DNA from: Strobilurus pachycystidiatus
Lineage: Eukaryota > Basidiomycota > Agaricomycetes > Agaricales > Physalacriaceae
Direction of reading: 5' to 3'
Length of the DNA stretch: 64,000 bases
Assembly (NCBI GenBank): GCA_019915135.1
Contig: JAHLMK010000011.1
Coordinates: 1,178,001 to 1,242,000, forward strand
The position numbers and the translations under genes are program-made. Positions 11,030-23,033 of this stretch are shown here, in pieces; the first letter of the stretch is position 1, and each line of letters begins with the position of its first letter. The notes below the pieces were generated by a model that saw only the letters and a list, made by a program, of their open reading frames with translations, did not search any database and was not told the DNA's origin.

Positions 11030-12060
11030 ACTTGTACCGCATTGTAAATATATCTATCTCCTCTATCGTCCACCGCACCACAGCAGCAGTCAGCCGACAG
11101 TCAGTCCAGACTCAGTCCTACCCCATGATCAAAGGGTGAGCCCATTTCGTCAATAAATATGTCTGCTGTCTGCTCAACCTTCGCCTATAGAAGAACATAT
11201 GTATCATCAGGAGTACCAGACAGTCACCGTGGTCAGAGTCTGGTGCCACGCGAAGACTGGACTGAAGACCATTATGTTCGACATCCCCTCTAGCCCCTTG
11301 ACTAGCCCAGACATTTGTAAGTATCGGTCAAGGACCATACGAGGCAAAAGCCCATGGCTTCTCAGTGCGCCCGGGGAGTTCTTCGCCTCGTCATCTTGCG
11401 TCTCAAGAATTCCGAGTATATGTGGACGATTTTACGTATGTGGGTTTCGTTACGGTGATTTTCTGCAACCGTTGCAAGTCTCTGGTCTTGATACTGCTGG
11501 CCAGACACCGGCGGCTATCCTAGTGAGAGGAGAACAAAGAATTTGGCTGAGATGAGTTACCATGGTGGCTCTGAGATCAATTTTGCAGCTCAACCACAAG
11601 GGATGTCTCTATAAGAGCCGTTGGTTCACTTCTGAGCCAGCACTTGTCGTAGCGGCGTGAAGATACCGAGTGATTTACGGGACGCTTCAGTCTTAGATGG
11701 TCGCAGAATGTGCAGTAGTTTCATGCTCCAGTTATGGTTCTTTTCGAATTGCAAGTCAAGAATCTCAGGCTAAGATGCGTACAACAGAGAGAAAGAATTT
11801 GCGATCGCATACCATTCTTTTCGTTATCGACATCGGCAACAACATACTCAACCAAAGATGGCACTCGACATGTTCCTTGCGCAATAATTACGTAGTGTTC
11901 AGCTGCCCCGATTGCCTCCCGTCGCGTCTGCACAGCGCAAGATTCGACCATGGAATGAATGGTTTCCAACCCTTCAACTCGTTAGATGAGGCGACGCGTC
12001 GAGCATAGCTGAACCCCGGACCGACTGACCAGGAAGGCCGTGACGTCACTGATCTTCGTA
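11030..12060. other. Intergenic stretch without a supported gene
   Basis: About 1 kb between two plus-strand genes. ORFs at 11199-11555 and 11697-12008 were examined in all frames; neither shows a domain or plausible splice partners. The ankyrin gene promoter must lie at its right end. Confidence 0.45.
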
Positions 12061-12492
12061 ATGGCTCTCCCTCAGTCCACCATCGACTTTGCGCATCGCA
12101 TGTTCGATGCCGCCCGCAACGGGGATGCAGAGCTCTTGGTCGCTGCTGTCAATGCGGGCCTCCCTGTGAACATGACCAATCCAGATGGGAACACGCTTCT
12201 CATGCTTGCGTCCTATTCCGGGCACACGTCGCTCGCGAAAGAGCTCATCTCGCTCGGCGCAGACGTGAATCGCCTCAACGATCGTGGACAGAGTATCATA
12301 GCCGGCGCAGTGTTCAAGGACTACGGCGAACTTGTCAAGGCTCTAATGGAGGGCGGCGCGGACCCAAGATTGGGCAAGCCTAGTGCCGTTGAAACTGCTG
12401 TTATGTTTGGGCGGAAAGATATGATGGAAACGCTGGGAGCGAGCGAGACAGAGGTCGGCGACGAAGTACCAAGACCTTTGAATCACACATAG
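12061..12492 (+). CDS. Small ankyrin-repeat protein
   Basis: An intronless ORF of 143 residues from the ATG at 12061; the frame runs open a little upstream, but this is the first ATG with a natural N-terminus (MALPQSTIDFAHRMF). Three to four ankyrin repeats are visible: DAARNGDAELLVAAVNAGL, then NPDGNTLLMLASYSGHTSLA, then LNDRGQSIIAGAVFKDYGE, then a divergent repeat with VETAVMFGRKDMM. The whole protein is essentially the repeat stack, so it is probably a binding adaptor. No partner can be named. It converges on the phospholipase C gene, with 238 bp between the stops. Confidence 0.88.
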   Translation: MALPQSTIDFAHRMFDAARNGDAELLVAAVNAGLPVNMTNPDGNTLLMLASYSGHTSLAKELISLGADVNRLNDRGQSIIAGAVFKDYGELVKALMEGGADPRLGKPSAVETAVMFGRKDMMETLGASETEVGDEVPRPLNHT

Positions 12493-12730
12493 TGATTGAT
12501 TCTAAACTGTCAGTTCCTGCATTTGACTCTATAGTTGTCCATCTTAAACGCAATGGCAGGTACCAGTTACCTTGGGAGCAAGCTTCAGACAATAATTTTC
12601 TACTCTAATGCTAAGATGCTATTTGTTGAGTACGTGTACATATGTGTAAATGGGTAGTGTTGTTTCCTCAAGGGCAAGTGTTGTAGTGAATGTCCAGTCC
12701 ATGATCATGTAAATCTCCGTAAATGCGTCA

Positions 12731-15422
12731 TCACAAATCCACCAAATTCACCTTCACGAATAGCGTCGCAAACAGATACTGCGACATCTGCTCATCATGC
12801 AGTGGCAGGTATCGATACCCTCTTCCCAGTCTACCCAGAGGAATGCAGTACTTCGCCACGGCACCCTCGTGCTCTCCGTGATCTTTGACAGAGACCTCCA
12901 TAAAGATCAAATCCATCATATCCCCAACGCACTCGAAGGGCAATTTCAAGAGGTGGTTCCACACGGGGTTGAAGCCGTTGTTCTTCACTTCCTTGGTCTC
13001 GTCAGAGACCTTCGTGATAGGGTCATCGCTCTTGGTATCAGAGGCAGGCGATGCCATCCAGTCGGGAACATGCAGCGCGACGTGAACAACAGGATCGATG
13101 GTGGACCTCTCGATGATCTCTTCGCCGGTGCTCTTATCCTTGGCGCGAGGAAGTCGTTGAGCGGAGATAATCTGTACTCGCTACGTGAATAACGAATTTG
13201 AAGACGCTACCCAGAAGACTGACCGTGAGCTCCAAGCGATGCTTCGTGCGTGCTCCCAATAGTTGTTCACCGCCAGGTCGGAGTGCGTTCGGTTTGAGAA
13301 TGTATCCGCACCGGCCATTTCGTTGGAACATCGCTTGGTTGATCATGTAGCCCAGGTCTTCGGGGCGGTATGAGGTTAGTATGGCCAGCATTTTATTGGG
13401 TAATGCACCTCACCAAAAGTTTGCCAGTTGATCGCGACAACTTGTGCGCCCATAGCCCAATACGCCTGTGGTAGGTAGTTTGTAGAGTTGACTCGTGTGC
13501 CCTTGGGATATACCCGGACCATGTGAGAATGGCAATGCACGACCATGTCTTTGCCAGCTTCACGCGCAGCTCTGCTTTCAGAAAGAGAGAAAATATGTTC
13601 CGGAGCGTAGGTCTGAGATCCGCTCAAGCCGAGGCACTTGACTCCAACGGTGTACACAAGGAGAGTGGCCAAAGAGATAGACATCAAAGGCCGCTTCTCC
13701 TTCTTCTTCTCCTTCTTGCGGGCACTACGCCATTTGTCCTTGATCGAGTCGAGAATACTCGATGCTGAAGAATCAGAATCGGAAGAAGTGTTCACGTTCG
13801 TCGCCTCGAGTTTGGTGTCCGAGGACAATGCCTTTTCTTTGGCCATTTTCTGTGTCACCATGAGGTTTTTCGCCTACACAAGGTGTCAGACATAGGCAGA
13901 GTGGCCATGATGTTTAGGTTTACCTTCAAAAGAATTTTGCCCTTGAGATCGTTCGGACTGGGTAACTCTTTGAGCTCGGGTCGGCCTTCCACAGGAGCCT
14001 TGATCAGCCTGTCGCCGAATGCCTCCACCATGATATCGACAATGGCATCCTGCTGCTGGATTCCGCAATGCACTTCGGCCGAGATGATGATAGCGTATGG
14101 AGAAGTCACGAACGCGTACTTGGCGATGGCTGCGCATAAGTCGCGCACGGAAACGGCCGATGTCAGCGTTTTACCATGATATACGACAGGTTCTCCATTC
14201 TCGCCGTCGTATATGTCCACTGTAGAACCACATATTAGGTGTTTGGACAAGATACATAGCGCCAATGACGACTCACTTTCCACACTCCGACAGCTGTGGA
14301 GAAGAGCACGGATGTAGCCCTCAATGGTACTGACGCCTACGAGCTGATGACCGACAAGGTATGTGTTATGGGACGAAGAGACGTAGTACTCGGAGATGGG
14401 CCGCGACATGTCCTGCCAGATCGGGTCGTGTAATTCAGAAAAAGCGCTGTTGTCATTGGACATCAAGAAGGCGGAGAATGCGTCCAAGGGCATGACGGCC
14501 TCGTTCGGAGAGTATCTCGAGAAGAGGGTCTGGGCATCTGATGTGGACTACGATGAAGTTGTCAACGATAGCTACACGGAAGCGTGAACAGTCCTTGTAC
14601 CTTTTGGGTACCATGTAGGAACTCGGAGAATGTCGCAAGATCTAACTTTCCGAGGCCAGTGTAGATCTTTTCAAGATCTGGTCTCCGTTTGATAAGCTTG
14701 ACGAAACGTCTGAAACCTTCAAAGTCGAGATAGCCAAGCTTGTCTTTGTCTGCTTCCTGATAGAGAATGACGGTGATTAGAAGAAGGTTGACCAGGTAAG
14801 CCACTGACTTGGAAAGCTTTCTTCAGATCCGCATCAGTGAGGCGTACACTCAGCCGCTTGCAGAGTCCTTCAACTTCCCCGAAGTCTAGTCTCGAGTCGC
14901 CGCCCTTGTCAGCGCCCTTCCAGTACTGTCTTTCCCAGACGGTGTCTCTCAGTTCGATGTTCCCCAGTCCGCTCATGAGACCCTGACGGATAGCGTGCAG
15001 TCGTCTGAGGGCCGTGAGCCAGGTATTGAACAGTTCGACAGTGTCCGCGACGATGTGGATAGTCTTGTACGTTCCATCGAGAATGTAGACGATGGTGATC
15101 CAGCGGCTGTCCATCGTCTCAGAGAGCTTGAACTGCGCCCGGTAGTATGTCGCCTCAGGACCAGCCCGGATCTCCTTGATAGATTCAATGGGAACTGCAA
15201 GATTGTCAAGGAGATGCAAGGCAGAGCCGGATGCCACGCACTCTTCCCGGTCTTGCTGGACTCGTACACGATCTGCCCTTGGTCGGCATCGATTCGGAAC
15301 AGTGCCCGCTTCTCCTTCTTGTCCGACACTTTCAACAGCTCAGTCCCTTTGAGCAGAGCGTCGGGCACGCTCATGTCGGGAATGGCGGGATTGTCTGTCG
15401 TCATGGTCGTCGTGGAGGTCAT
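12731..15422 (-). CDS. PLC1: Phosphoinositide-specific phospholipase C (delta-like)
   Basis: Eight exons on the minus strand: 15242-15422, 14809-15194, 14601-14756, 14277-14529, 13924-14219, 13414-13873, 13224-13357, 12731-13180; 771 residues. Order of domains: a PH domain near residues 20-135 ([13 protein letters not shown] to [11 protein letters not shown]), an EF-hand region with [12 protein letters not shown] and [12 protein letters not shown], catalytic X box with [14 protein letters not shown] (first catalytic His) and ISAEVHCG (second His), an acidic Ser/Lys-rich linker, Y box with [25 protein letters not shown] and [14 protein letters not shown], and a C-terminal C2 domain ([15 protein letters not shown]). 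It should cleave PIP2 to IP3 and diacylglycerol in a calcium-dependent way. All signature residues are intact, and length fits fungal PLC1. The acceptor of exon 4 was chosen to keep frame. Confidence 0.95.
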
Positions 15423-15734
15423 GGACAAGGCGCCCCGCTCACTTTATGTCCATCGACGGCAAACCCCACTACACGTGTGGATGTCATGATGCAATGATTA
15501 CAGCAGCGCGGTTGTGCCTCTTGGTGATCCCTGTGGGTCCGTGCTGTGTGATAAACAATTGCAATGATACAATGTCATCACTCATTGGTGAGACAACGTT
15601 GGCAAGGCGGACGTTGCTGATCGTCTATGTGTTGCTTCGCGATACAGTGTAGTGGATTTCGATACTACAACAATCTACTCGTACACCTGTCGACTCTACA
15701 TACTCCGAGCCGTGAATGAATACGCATCCTGGTC
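15423..15734. other. Short intergenic gap
   Basis: About 310 bp separating two minus-strand genes; contains the PLC1 promoter and the 3' end of the RTA1-like gene. No ORF or motif of note. Confidence 0.4.
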
Positions 15735-16954
15735 TCAATTTGCTGAGGTGGCAGTCGAAAGATCTTCCGAGTAGGGCCTAGCCGCTTCGCCTGCCTCTTC
15801 CTTCTTGTCGTGCTCATCTGTGCTTGGCTCCACCTTCAGTAGCATTCCAGGATGCAAGATGTTCACAGTATAGATTGCAAGAATGACCATTGCGCCATCC
15901 AACACATCTGAACAGCATGATCAGACTCAGCTCTGATTCATCATGCGAGGAAACGTACTGAAATAGACTTCTGTCTCGATTATTCTCCCGGTCCAGCCAT
16001 CCGTCAATTCGATCGTTCGATATACGGCTCTGTAATAGGGTACTTGAGAGGTCCGATCAAGAGCTCAAAAGGTGAGACTAACCGAATAAACAAGCAAAGT
16101 GTAGTGAAAGCCAATGTACCACTCAGCAGCCGAAGCCTGGTGGTGTACAGACCCCGCGTCATGTCGCGTCCAGGTAAGGGCCTATCCAATAGATATCGAA
16201 GAAAGAACTCGGCGGCGCACACCGCGTAAACAGCGATGGTGGCTGTCAGCCCGGTTGCGTCCAATCAGCGCGTAGTGACATTTGTATAGACCAAGGAGAC
16301 GCACCCATTTGAAACGCAATACCAGCGAGCATAATATGACCTCCCTGTGTCGGGTCACCGTTCGTCGCTAGAGCTGTGGCGGCCGAACCACCTCCAACAG
16401 CTTGTACGACCAACGATATGACATCGCAGCAACAGAACACGATGAGGTACCACTTGGGGCTCAAACGACTATATCGCGAGCCTAGGCGGATGATGAGGTG
16501 CTCCATGATAACGAAGTTCGCGGCAAGGAGGGGAGTAGGTGCGATGATGGTACATGTTAATCTAGGAAGTACGATCAGTTGACGAACTTGACGACGTTCA
16601 TACACTCGGATGAATCAACGTACTGCATCTCATATGGCGATGCGAACCCTGGGTTGAACGTCGACCACAAACGTCCAGCCCAACCTAGAACCTCGAGAAT
16701 CCCACAAAACACCGTGGTGAAAATTAACCACCACGTCCTGTAGAAAACGCCTTGTCCGACATGTACCACTGTAAGGATGTGAGTCGGACTGATTGATGAA
16801 TGAGAGCAGTGCACGTACACGTCGATATGGCAAACAATGTGAGAAAAACAATAGCTGTCGCTCTGTCGGGCACATAGCCATAGAAGCTCGTGTCTATGTG
16901 CGTCTCACGCACACCAAGATCTATATCCAGTGCCCGATGAGCGAGTCTTTTCAT
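15735..16954 (-). CDS. RTA1-like seven-transmembrane protein
   Basis: Six exons on the minus strand: 16819-16954, 16624-16768, 16305-16561, 16083-16242, 15959-16029, 15735-15907; 313 residues if the ATG at 16954 is used, while another in-frame ATG 13 codons upstream is possible. The protein is a series of hydrophobic helices with family landmarks: YGYVPDRATAIVFL, QGVFYRTWW, ILEVLGWAGR, APTPLLAANFVIMEHLI, CCDVISLVVQAVGGG, TTLCLFIRAVYRTIEL and AIYTVNILHPGMLL, ending in an acidic cytosolic tail. RTA1/RSB1 proteins of yeast affect resistance to 7-aminocholesterol or sphingoid-base release; substrates in basidiomycetes are not established. All six exons join in frame. Confidence 0.9.
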
Positions 16955-17591
16955 GACCTGCAAAGACGCACCGATGAGTTCGTGGATAGCCATGTCGTAG
17001 CTGTCAAGGACGACTGGGTACGCATCCACGTTTGTCGTAGTGAAAGTCGGTTTTATAACAAATCGATCGTGATGGCCCCGGGCATATGCATGAGTACTCG
17101 CGGGCTATTCGGGCAATCCACGAAATGAAGATTGGAATGAGTACTGCTGCGGCATTCAGATGTGACGCTCAGGCTGCTCAAGTATGGGTATATCGCAGCC
17201 CCCTGCCATCTAGACGAAACACGTACGGACTGTAGAGTTGGATGAGGATCATGATGGAGGACTGATGAAGGCACGATGAAGGTCTTGACTGTCTTGACCC
17301 CCGGTTGATCGATGACATAGATGACCCGCGGCTCGGAATGACTGATCAGTGCTGACAGTTTCCACCGCGCCACATCCTATGTTGGCATTCACCTCCGACG
17401 ACATTCCGAAGACAATATTAGAACATGCGTCCGGTGTACGCCAAGGGTAATCTGAAATGGATTCGGAGCCTAGGATCTCCTAAGAATGGACCTTCAAAGG
17501 ACGAGACACCTATCCCGTATGTATCAATTACGCAAGGAAAACCTTGCGCGAACTCACTCATATTGAAATGTAAAGACTTCTCCGCTAGGTA
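16955..17591. other. Intergenic region with an unassigned minus-strand ORF
   Basis: Promoter side of the RTA1-like gene. A minus-strand frame at 17053-17373 is open for about 106 codons but begins at a GTG directly after a stop and shows no domain; it is not counted as a gene. Confidence 0.4.
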
Positions 17592-18748
17592 TCATGTTGG
17601 CGGTGCCCGTCTCTTCTTGGGTGTAGGCATCACTTCCTCTGACTCCTCTCCCTCATCATCGTCACCATCCTCGCTCTTCCTCGCCCTCTTCCTGGTCTTA
17701 GGCTTCTTTAGAGTCGCTTTCTTAGCCACGGAAGCAGTTTTCTTCGTCCTCGGTGGAGGCTTCAAGTCATCGTCCGTCCAGCCGCCCTTCTCTGCGAGAA
17801 GAACGATAGCATTCCAAGCTTCGTCCGTAACGCGCTGTACGCTTAATCGGCCGCGCGTGACAAGATCCATGTCTATATATCTGTCAAGACGAGGATCCAG
17901 CCACAGACAATGACGACTAACTTTTCAAGGCTTTCTGACCTTTGTCGCCAATATACGAGACCTGCTCCGGAAGCTCGATCGAAGAGGCTATCCATTTCAG
18001 CAAATTGAGAGGAACGAAGTTCGAGGTTCGTGATACAAATTTCAGATCAACCATGAACCACTTGGGTGCAGATTCGTTTGATTTCTGCACAGCAATGAGC
18101 CCTGTAGTCTCGTCTCGGTAGAATGACGGGACCTACAGCATCAAAGTATGGATGAGATCTAAAGATGATCGTTGGTGAGTTGCACACAATCCAAATAGAG
18201 TTACGCGTACGAGTCCCAGGCTGTGTCTGTATAGGAATATGAATAGAAGATCGACGGATATAGCACAGTGACACGTACAGTCAGCATATGCTTCGCTGGC
18301 CACCTGAAAGTGCGTTGTTGGATAAGAGGGAACCCAAGCAAGTTATTGAATGACCTCTGCAAAGGCTGCAATACCTAAAATCGCACAAGTATCAGCGTAA
18401 GAAACCCCACTCTCAAGGAACAAGTTGACCAGGATTTTTGCAGTTTGAATGATAGAACAAGGTCTGTATGACAAGTTCAGTACGTACATGATGGGCAAGA
18501 TTCCCAGACAGATGCACCTTGTCACCCACTTTCATTTCCTTCATGAGATTTCGAGCCTCATAATTGCGTACGCCCTCCCAAGGAGAGACTTGGACGGATT
18601 CGAAATCATCGACACTGAACTGGAGGAATTGTGAGCCGAAATCGGACTGAATTGAACACATGCTGACCTTGACATCCTTGCCCTTGACAATGCGAGTGTC
18701 AGGCTCAGCTTTCAGTAGCCAGCGATTGGTAACGTCCCCCTCTGTCAT
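17592..18748 (-). CDS. EVE-domain protein, thymocyte nuclear protein 1 (THYN1)-like
   Basis: Nine exons on the minus strand: 18668-18748, 18518-18619, 18430-18463, 18355-18374, 18279-18303, 18205-18226, 18137-18158, 17922-18084, 17592-17872; 249 residues. The EVE (PUA-like) domain is clear: RWLLKAEPDTRIVKGKDVK, FSVDDFESVQVSPWEGVRN, YEARNLMKEMKVGD, LFYHSNCKNPGIAAFAE, then KWFMVDLKFVSR. The C-terminal 45 residues are a Lys/Pro-rich basic tail with an acidic stretch, likely nuclear and nucleic-acid binding. EVE proteins bind modified bases; the fungal function is not settled. Five internal exons are only 20-34 nt. It is divergent from the FAD monooxygenase, with 241 bp between starts. Confidence 0.92.
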
Positions 18749-18989
18749 GGTGGTCACGGATGAAGTTGGCGGGGGAAGTACGGCACAATCACGGCCCTGA
18801 CTTGAGCGTCTAGCCGTCGCCTGCGAGTCGCCTGCTGGCTTTGCACTTCTCTATCAAGTAGCAAATTGAGTCAACAACAGCATGAACCAGGCATTCATCT
18901 CGTGTAAGAAGGCAGGCTGCGGAGGCTATCCAGGACAACGTAATATTATGTAGATCCCTGACGGCTTCACCTGTTTCAACAGTACAGCC

Positions 18990-20409
18990 ATGAAGGTCAT
19001 CATCATCGGCGGCGGCATCGGCGGGCTCGCCACGTACCATTCTCTCCGGAAATACCTCCCCACAGCTACCGTCAAGGTCTATGAAGCCCATGCAACCTCT
19101 CTCGACACCACCTCTGTCATCGGCGGCGGTCTTGGCATCGTGCCGAATGGCCTCAGAGCACTCAAAGCCATCAGCCCCGCCTCGTTCGCGTACCTCTACG
19201 CGCATGGATACACCACAACGTTCTTCACCGTGCGCAACGACAACGGGACGACGCTGGGACGCCTGGGCGGCGAAGGCGACCGGATCATGATGTCGCGTGC
19301 AGCTGTTCACCAGAGTCTCCTCTTGGAGGTACCGGACGGTGCTATCGAGTGGAACAAGAAGGCTTCGGAGGTCCAGGAGAGCAAAGGCGGTGCGCGCGTC
19401 GTCTTTGAGGACGGCCAGGTGGAGGAATGCGACCTGGTCATCGGGGCAGACGGTGTGCGAAGTGTGTGCAGGCAAGCCTTGTTCGGCAAGAACGCATACC
19501 CCGCGAAATACGAGTGAGTGCGAGCCGCGCTGTCTTTGACTTGTACTCACCAGACTTGTAGCGGTCTAACAGCCATTGGTGGATTTATCCCACTCGCGTC
19601 ACTGTCCTCCGATGTCCAGCACGGACTACAGCGCGACCAGGCCGGAATGACTTTTAGTCGGAATGGCTTTTTCGGCTACTCTCTCACCCTCCCATCCTCT
19701 TCCCCACCGGACAAGCAACAGGTTATGTGGTGGTCTACCTACGCAGTTGACACGCCGCCCGAACGCGAACCACCGCTCGATTATCTGCATGCGCTCCTCA
19801 GCCACAAATTCCATGACTGGAAGTCCCCCTGGGGAAACACGTTCCAACAGATCATTGACTCTGCGTGTTCCTCCGCGTCTTCCCATCTGGATCCGTACAA
19901 TAAATGGCTTGTACTGCCCCGATATCAAACGGAACGTCTTCCATCCTGGACTTCCACAGAGAAAAGGATTGTCTTGATGGGCGACGCTGCACACACGATG
20001 ACCCCGGATAGTGGGCAGGGCGCATCCCAGGCATTAGAAGACGCTCAGATGCTCGGCTTGTTGTTGGGGCTGCATGTTCCGTCCGACGGAGTGGCCGACG
20101 AGCAGACTCTGTCCGACGCTCTGAAAAAGGTCTGCGACGCTTACGAGACGATTCGCATCCCTCGAGTGAAAAGAATCCTGGACATGGGTAAGCGTCAGGG
20201 CGATGGTAAGCGGCAGATATCGTGGTTCAGAGCTAAGCTTCGAGACTTGTTCCTGTGGCTCATGTGTAAGTCTCTACTCTTTGTCTGGTGTTCGATACTG
20301 AAGCTATATAGGTAAACTTCCCACCTCCTGGCTCCTCCGCATCAATCCGACTCATCTGTACGATGTTGATGTCGAGGTCAAGAAATACATTGGCTTACAG
20401 GAGAATTAG
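18990..20409 (+). CDS. FAD-dependent monooxygenase (salicylate hydroxylase-like)
   Basis: Three exons, 18990-19513, 19562-20265, 20312-20409; 441 residues. The N-terminus MKVIIIGGGIGGLATYHSL is a Rossmann dinucleotide site with the GxGxxG spacing. The mid-domain DLVIGADGVRS is the DG motif, and MGDAAHTMTPDSGQGASQALEDA (split here by description only) is the GD motif with the second FAD contact, both diagnostic of class A flavoprotein hydroxylases. A short basic and hydrophobic C-terminal segment (LRDLFLWLM) may touch membrane. The family hydroxylates aromatic or polyketide substrates with NAD(P)H. No cluster partner lies nearby, so the substrate is unknown. Introns are 46-48 nt and all frames close. 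Confidence 0.92.
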
Positions 20410-20704
20410 CCACTTCGGAGATTCCCATCTAATCATCATATGTATCTATTCACCATTACTCCCGGATGACCGTACTTGTATCTTGATAGTCCATACTTTA
20501 TCTAAGATAAAATCAGTTTCTTGGAAAGAAGGACCTACACGGACCTCCAATCAGCTCGGAGTGATCGACTGACGTCGGTGAACGTCATGCACGACGCCAA
20601 TACTCCAAGTCAACATTCTCAGTATAAGAAGCCTTCTCCCCTACAAACCACCCCCAAAGCCCCCAACCATCATCGACACCCCAACCAATCTGCAACAAGC
20701 CGCC

Positions 20705-21136
20705 ATGCAATCCAACGTCGGAAACGCCCAGATCTACGAAGCTAATGAGCAACGGTGAGGTCCTGCGCTGATTCCTTATCCATTCCTAACCACGCTCTCA
20801 GGCCCAACAAGACCGACGTAGGTCAGCACCAGAGCAACGACGCCACAATCGGCCAGGGCGGTCAGCGCAATGCACACGATCTATTAGACTCCAAGTACGT
20901 CGTCAACACTGCCAAGCTCTCACCAAGTATACTGACGCCCTTTCAGAGACCAACGGACCCATGCGAACACCACCGCCGCTTTTGCGGAAGCCAAGAAGCA
21001 GGAAAAGCAAGAAGACCACAACGACGACCCCTTGGCACCGGCAAAATCGCATGGAAACGAGCCCTCCAGGGGAGCAAAGATTGATGCACAGATTCAACAG
21101 GAGGAGGAGGAGCTGCTGAACAAAAAGAATGCGTAG
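20705..21136 (+). CDS. Small hydrophilic hypothetical protein
   Basis: Three exons, 20705-20754, 20802-20894, 20947-21136; 110 residues. The sequence is almost wholly polar, rich in Gln, Asn, Asp, Lys and Glu, with no hydrophobic core. It includes NDATIGQGGQRNAHDLLDSK and a C-terminal charged helix (QIQQEEEELLNKKNA) likely to be coiled coil. Such composition is typical of intrinsically disordered or stress-related small fungal proteins, but no family is recognised. A TATA-like TATAAG lies about 80 bp upstream and a CCCCT element at about 20636, which resembles the yeast stress element; this is suggestive only. Introns of 47 and 52 nt keep frame exactly. Confidence 0.72.
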
Positions 21137-21432
21137 ACGCGCCGTACTATCGTGGACGAAGAAGTCACTGCAACACTGTATTCTTATCAATTATCATCTG
21201 TTAAATATGTGTGGGGACCTGGTCAATTGGTCTGCTTTGCTAGTGCAATCTTGGTCGATGCGCGTGCCGTAGCAGATTGTCTTGCATCACTTACTTATGT
21301 ACATCGCTAGGGCGGACCGCCGATCAGGATGAGTTTGAAAACCACGTGTTCACTGATTGAGCGGAAAAAGTTCCACTCTACTCTGTCAACGTACCACGAC
21401 GACAGGCGGCAACCCCTATCAGCGTAAACGCG

Positions 21433-23033
21433 ATGTATCTCAGTCTGCCGGACTCGCCTCATAGCCAGGTATGTGCTGATATGGTTGCACATCCATGCTC
21501 AACAGTGGCCTGGTTTTAGCAAGCGTCAGAAACCCATCCATTCCATCAGTCAACGTCTCTACACAGCCTTCCCACCGAAATACTCGCTGAGATCCTATCT
21601 TGGCTCGAAGAACCTCACCTTTTCTCCGTGGGCCTGGTTAACAAGTGGTGGAACAGATTTGCGATGCCACTCCTGCTCCGCAAAGTCTTTTCCACACCGT
21701 ATCTGAACGAGCTCAGATGGGGCCTTGACTTTTCGCCCGAGGAGCTTAGCCTTCCGATATCAGACCACCATCCATACTCGACACTTCGTTACCTTCGCCT
21801 CGCATTTTATGATAAAGGCACTCCGGATAGTCTCAGCTTCACCTTCTCTGGTGACTCGACGATTGTCGCCTCGCAGATGACCGAAGTTGTCAAATATCTC
21901 CAGACACAGGAGAAAGCACCTCATGCTATGATCTATATCAGTAAATTCTCTTCATCCAACGAAGAGGAGCGATCCCATGTCTTCCGCCTCTTCGTGCAAT
22001 TAGTCGAGGAACTGCGTCGCTGCCAATGCTCTGCACTCCACCTGAAGAATGTCTCGGAGCTTGGTCAAGGTTGTGATGACGCAAGGAGCGCGCTTCGTAG
22101 GATCGCTTTGCCCTTGCAGTCCTTCCGGTGTCAGGACTGTTTGGCCTTCCCGATCATGCAAGACTGGACCGTGGCATGTCTGCAAGAGTCTTCTTTGACG
22201 CGCTTGCACATCGATGAACCAGAGGATGTGCTTGCTTCACTCCTTCCTCGCCTTGTTATCCCGCATCTTCATAGTCTCGCGATTGGACCATACCCTGGCT
22301 CCTGCCGCGCCAGTGCTTTGGTCGGGTTCATAAACCGACATCCTTCCATTCATGTTCTAGATATAGATGTCGATCTACGGCCAGAGGAACAGCCTATTGA
22401 GCCGTCGAATCTCACACCCGTCAATCTCCCGAAACTCCAGCAGCTAGTCGTCAAGGACGCCTGGGCACGCATGTTCCTATTCTCCCCTGACGCTTGTCCG
22501 TCGCTAAAGAATCTTACAATCGAGCACAAAACAAAAACCGACATACATGTCGACGACTATCAGGAACTCTTCAAGCTCATAGCGGCGCACAAGCGTCTCT
22601 ATTCAGTCAATCTCCCCTTACTGGACTTGGCCCACACAGACGGCTGGGTGAATCTACCCCAGCCCAGGTCTGAGATGTCCATGGTTCGCATCACCGAACT
22701 ACGTGCATCGGCGTACTCTCCGCCCCAGCTTTCAGAGGCCATCCGACAACGCTTATTTGCCATTGTCGCTTTATTTCCTGCGGTCATAAAATTCCGGCTT
22801 GGGTTGAATCTCAGTGTTCTCGAAGCAGGGGGCGAAGATGAATTTGCGCTTCATATAGCCAAGAAATGCCCGAATATGAAGAGAATCGACCTGGGTCTGT
22901 TCGGTAGTGAGTATGCGGTGTTGAAAGGAAAGGACGGAACAAATTTGTGAGTTTGATCGCTCCCTTGTCCTCAACGCAGTCCCAGACTTATCCCCTTTGC
23001 AGTGTTCAGAAAGACAAGTCAAGACACGGCTGA
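21433..23033 (+). CDS. F-box protein with leucine-rich C-terminus
   Basis: Exons 21433-21468 and 21520-22946, plus a probable last exon 23003-23033 joined by a GTGAGT-CAG intron; 497 residues. If that last intron is retained, the protein ends at 22950. The F-box lies near residues 28-60: SLPTEILAEILSWLEEPHL followed by VNKWWNRFA. The rest alternates hydrophobic strands and helices in the irregular LRR-like style of mushroom F-box families (LTRLHIDEPEDVLASLLPRL, HLHSLAIGPYPG, HPSIHVLDIDVDL). It should recruit substrates to an SCF ubiquitin ligase via Skp1; the target is unknown. A related protein lies at 46216-48077 in this window. Confidence 0.87.

Noticed and set aside
11380..11540. Plus-strand segment with two CX2C-like pieces recalling an eIF2-beta zinc domain
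   Set aside because: Only a vague resemblance over about 40 residues, a single proper Cys pair, and an early stop; no splice partners encode the rest of the protein.
17053..17373. Minus-strand ORF upstream of the RTA1-like gene
   Set aside because: It begins at GTG just after an in-frame stop; a first exon with a reasonable intron could not be found.
18810..19550. Long minus-strand ORF of about 246 codons
   Set aside because: It is antisense to the first exon of the FAD monooxygenase, whose motifs are unmistakable; codon bias on the coding strand opens the complementary frame.
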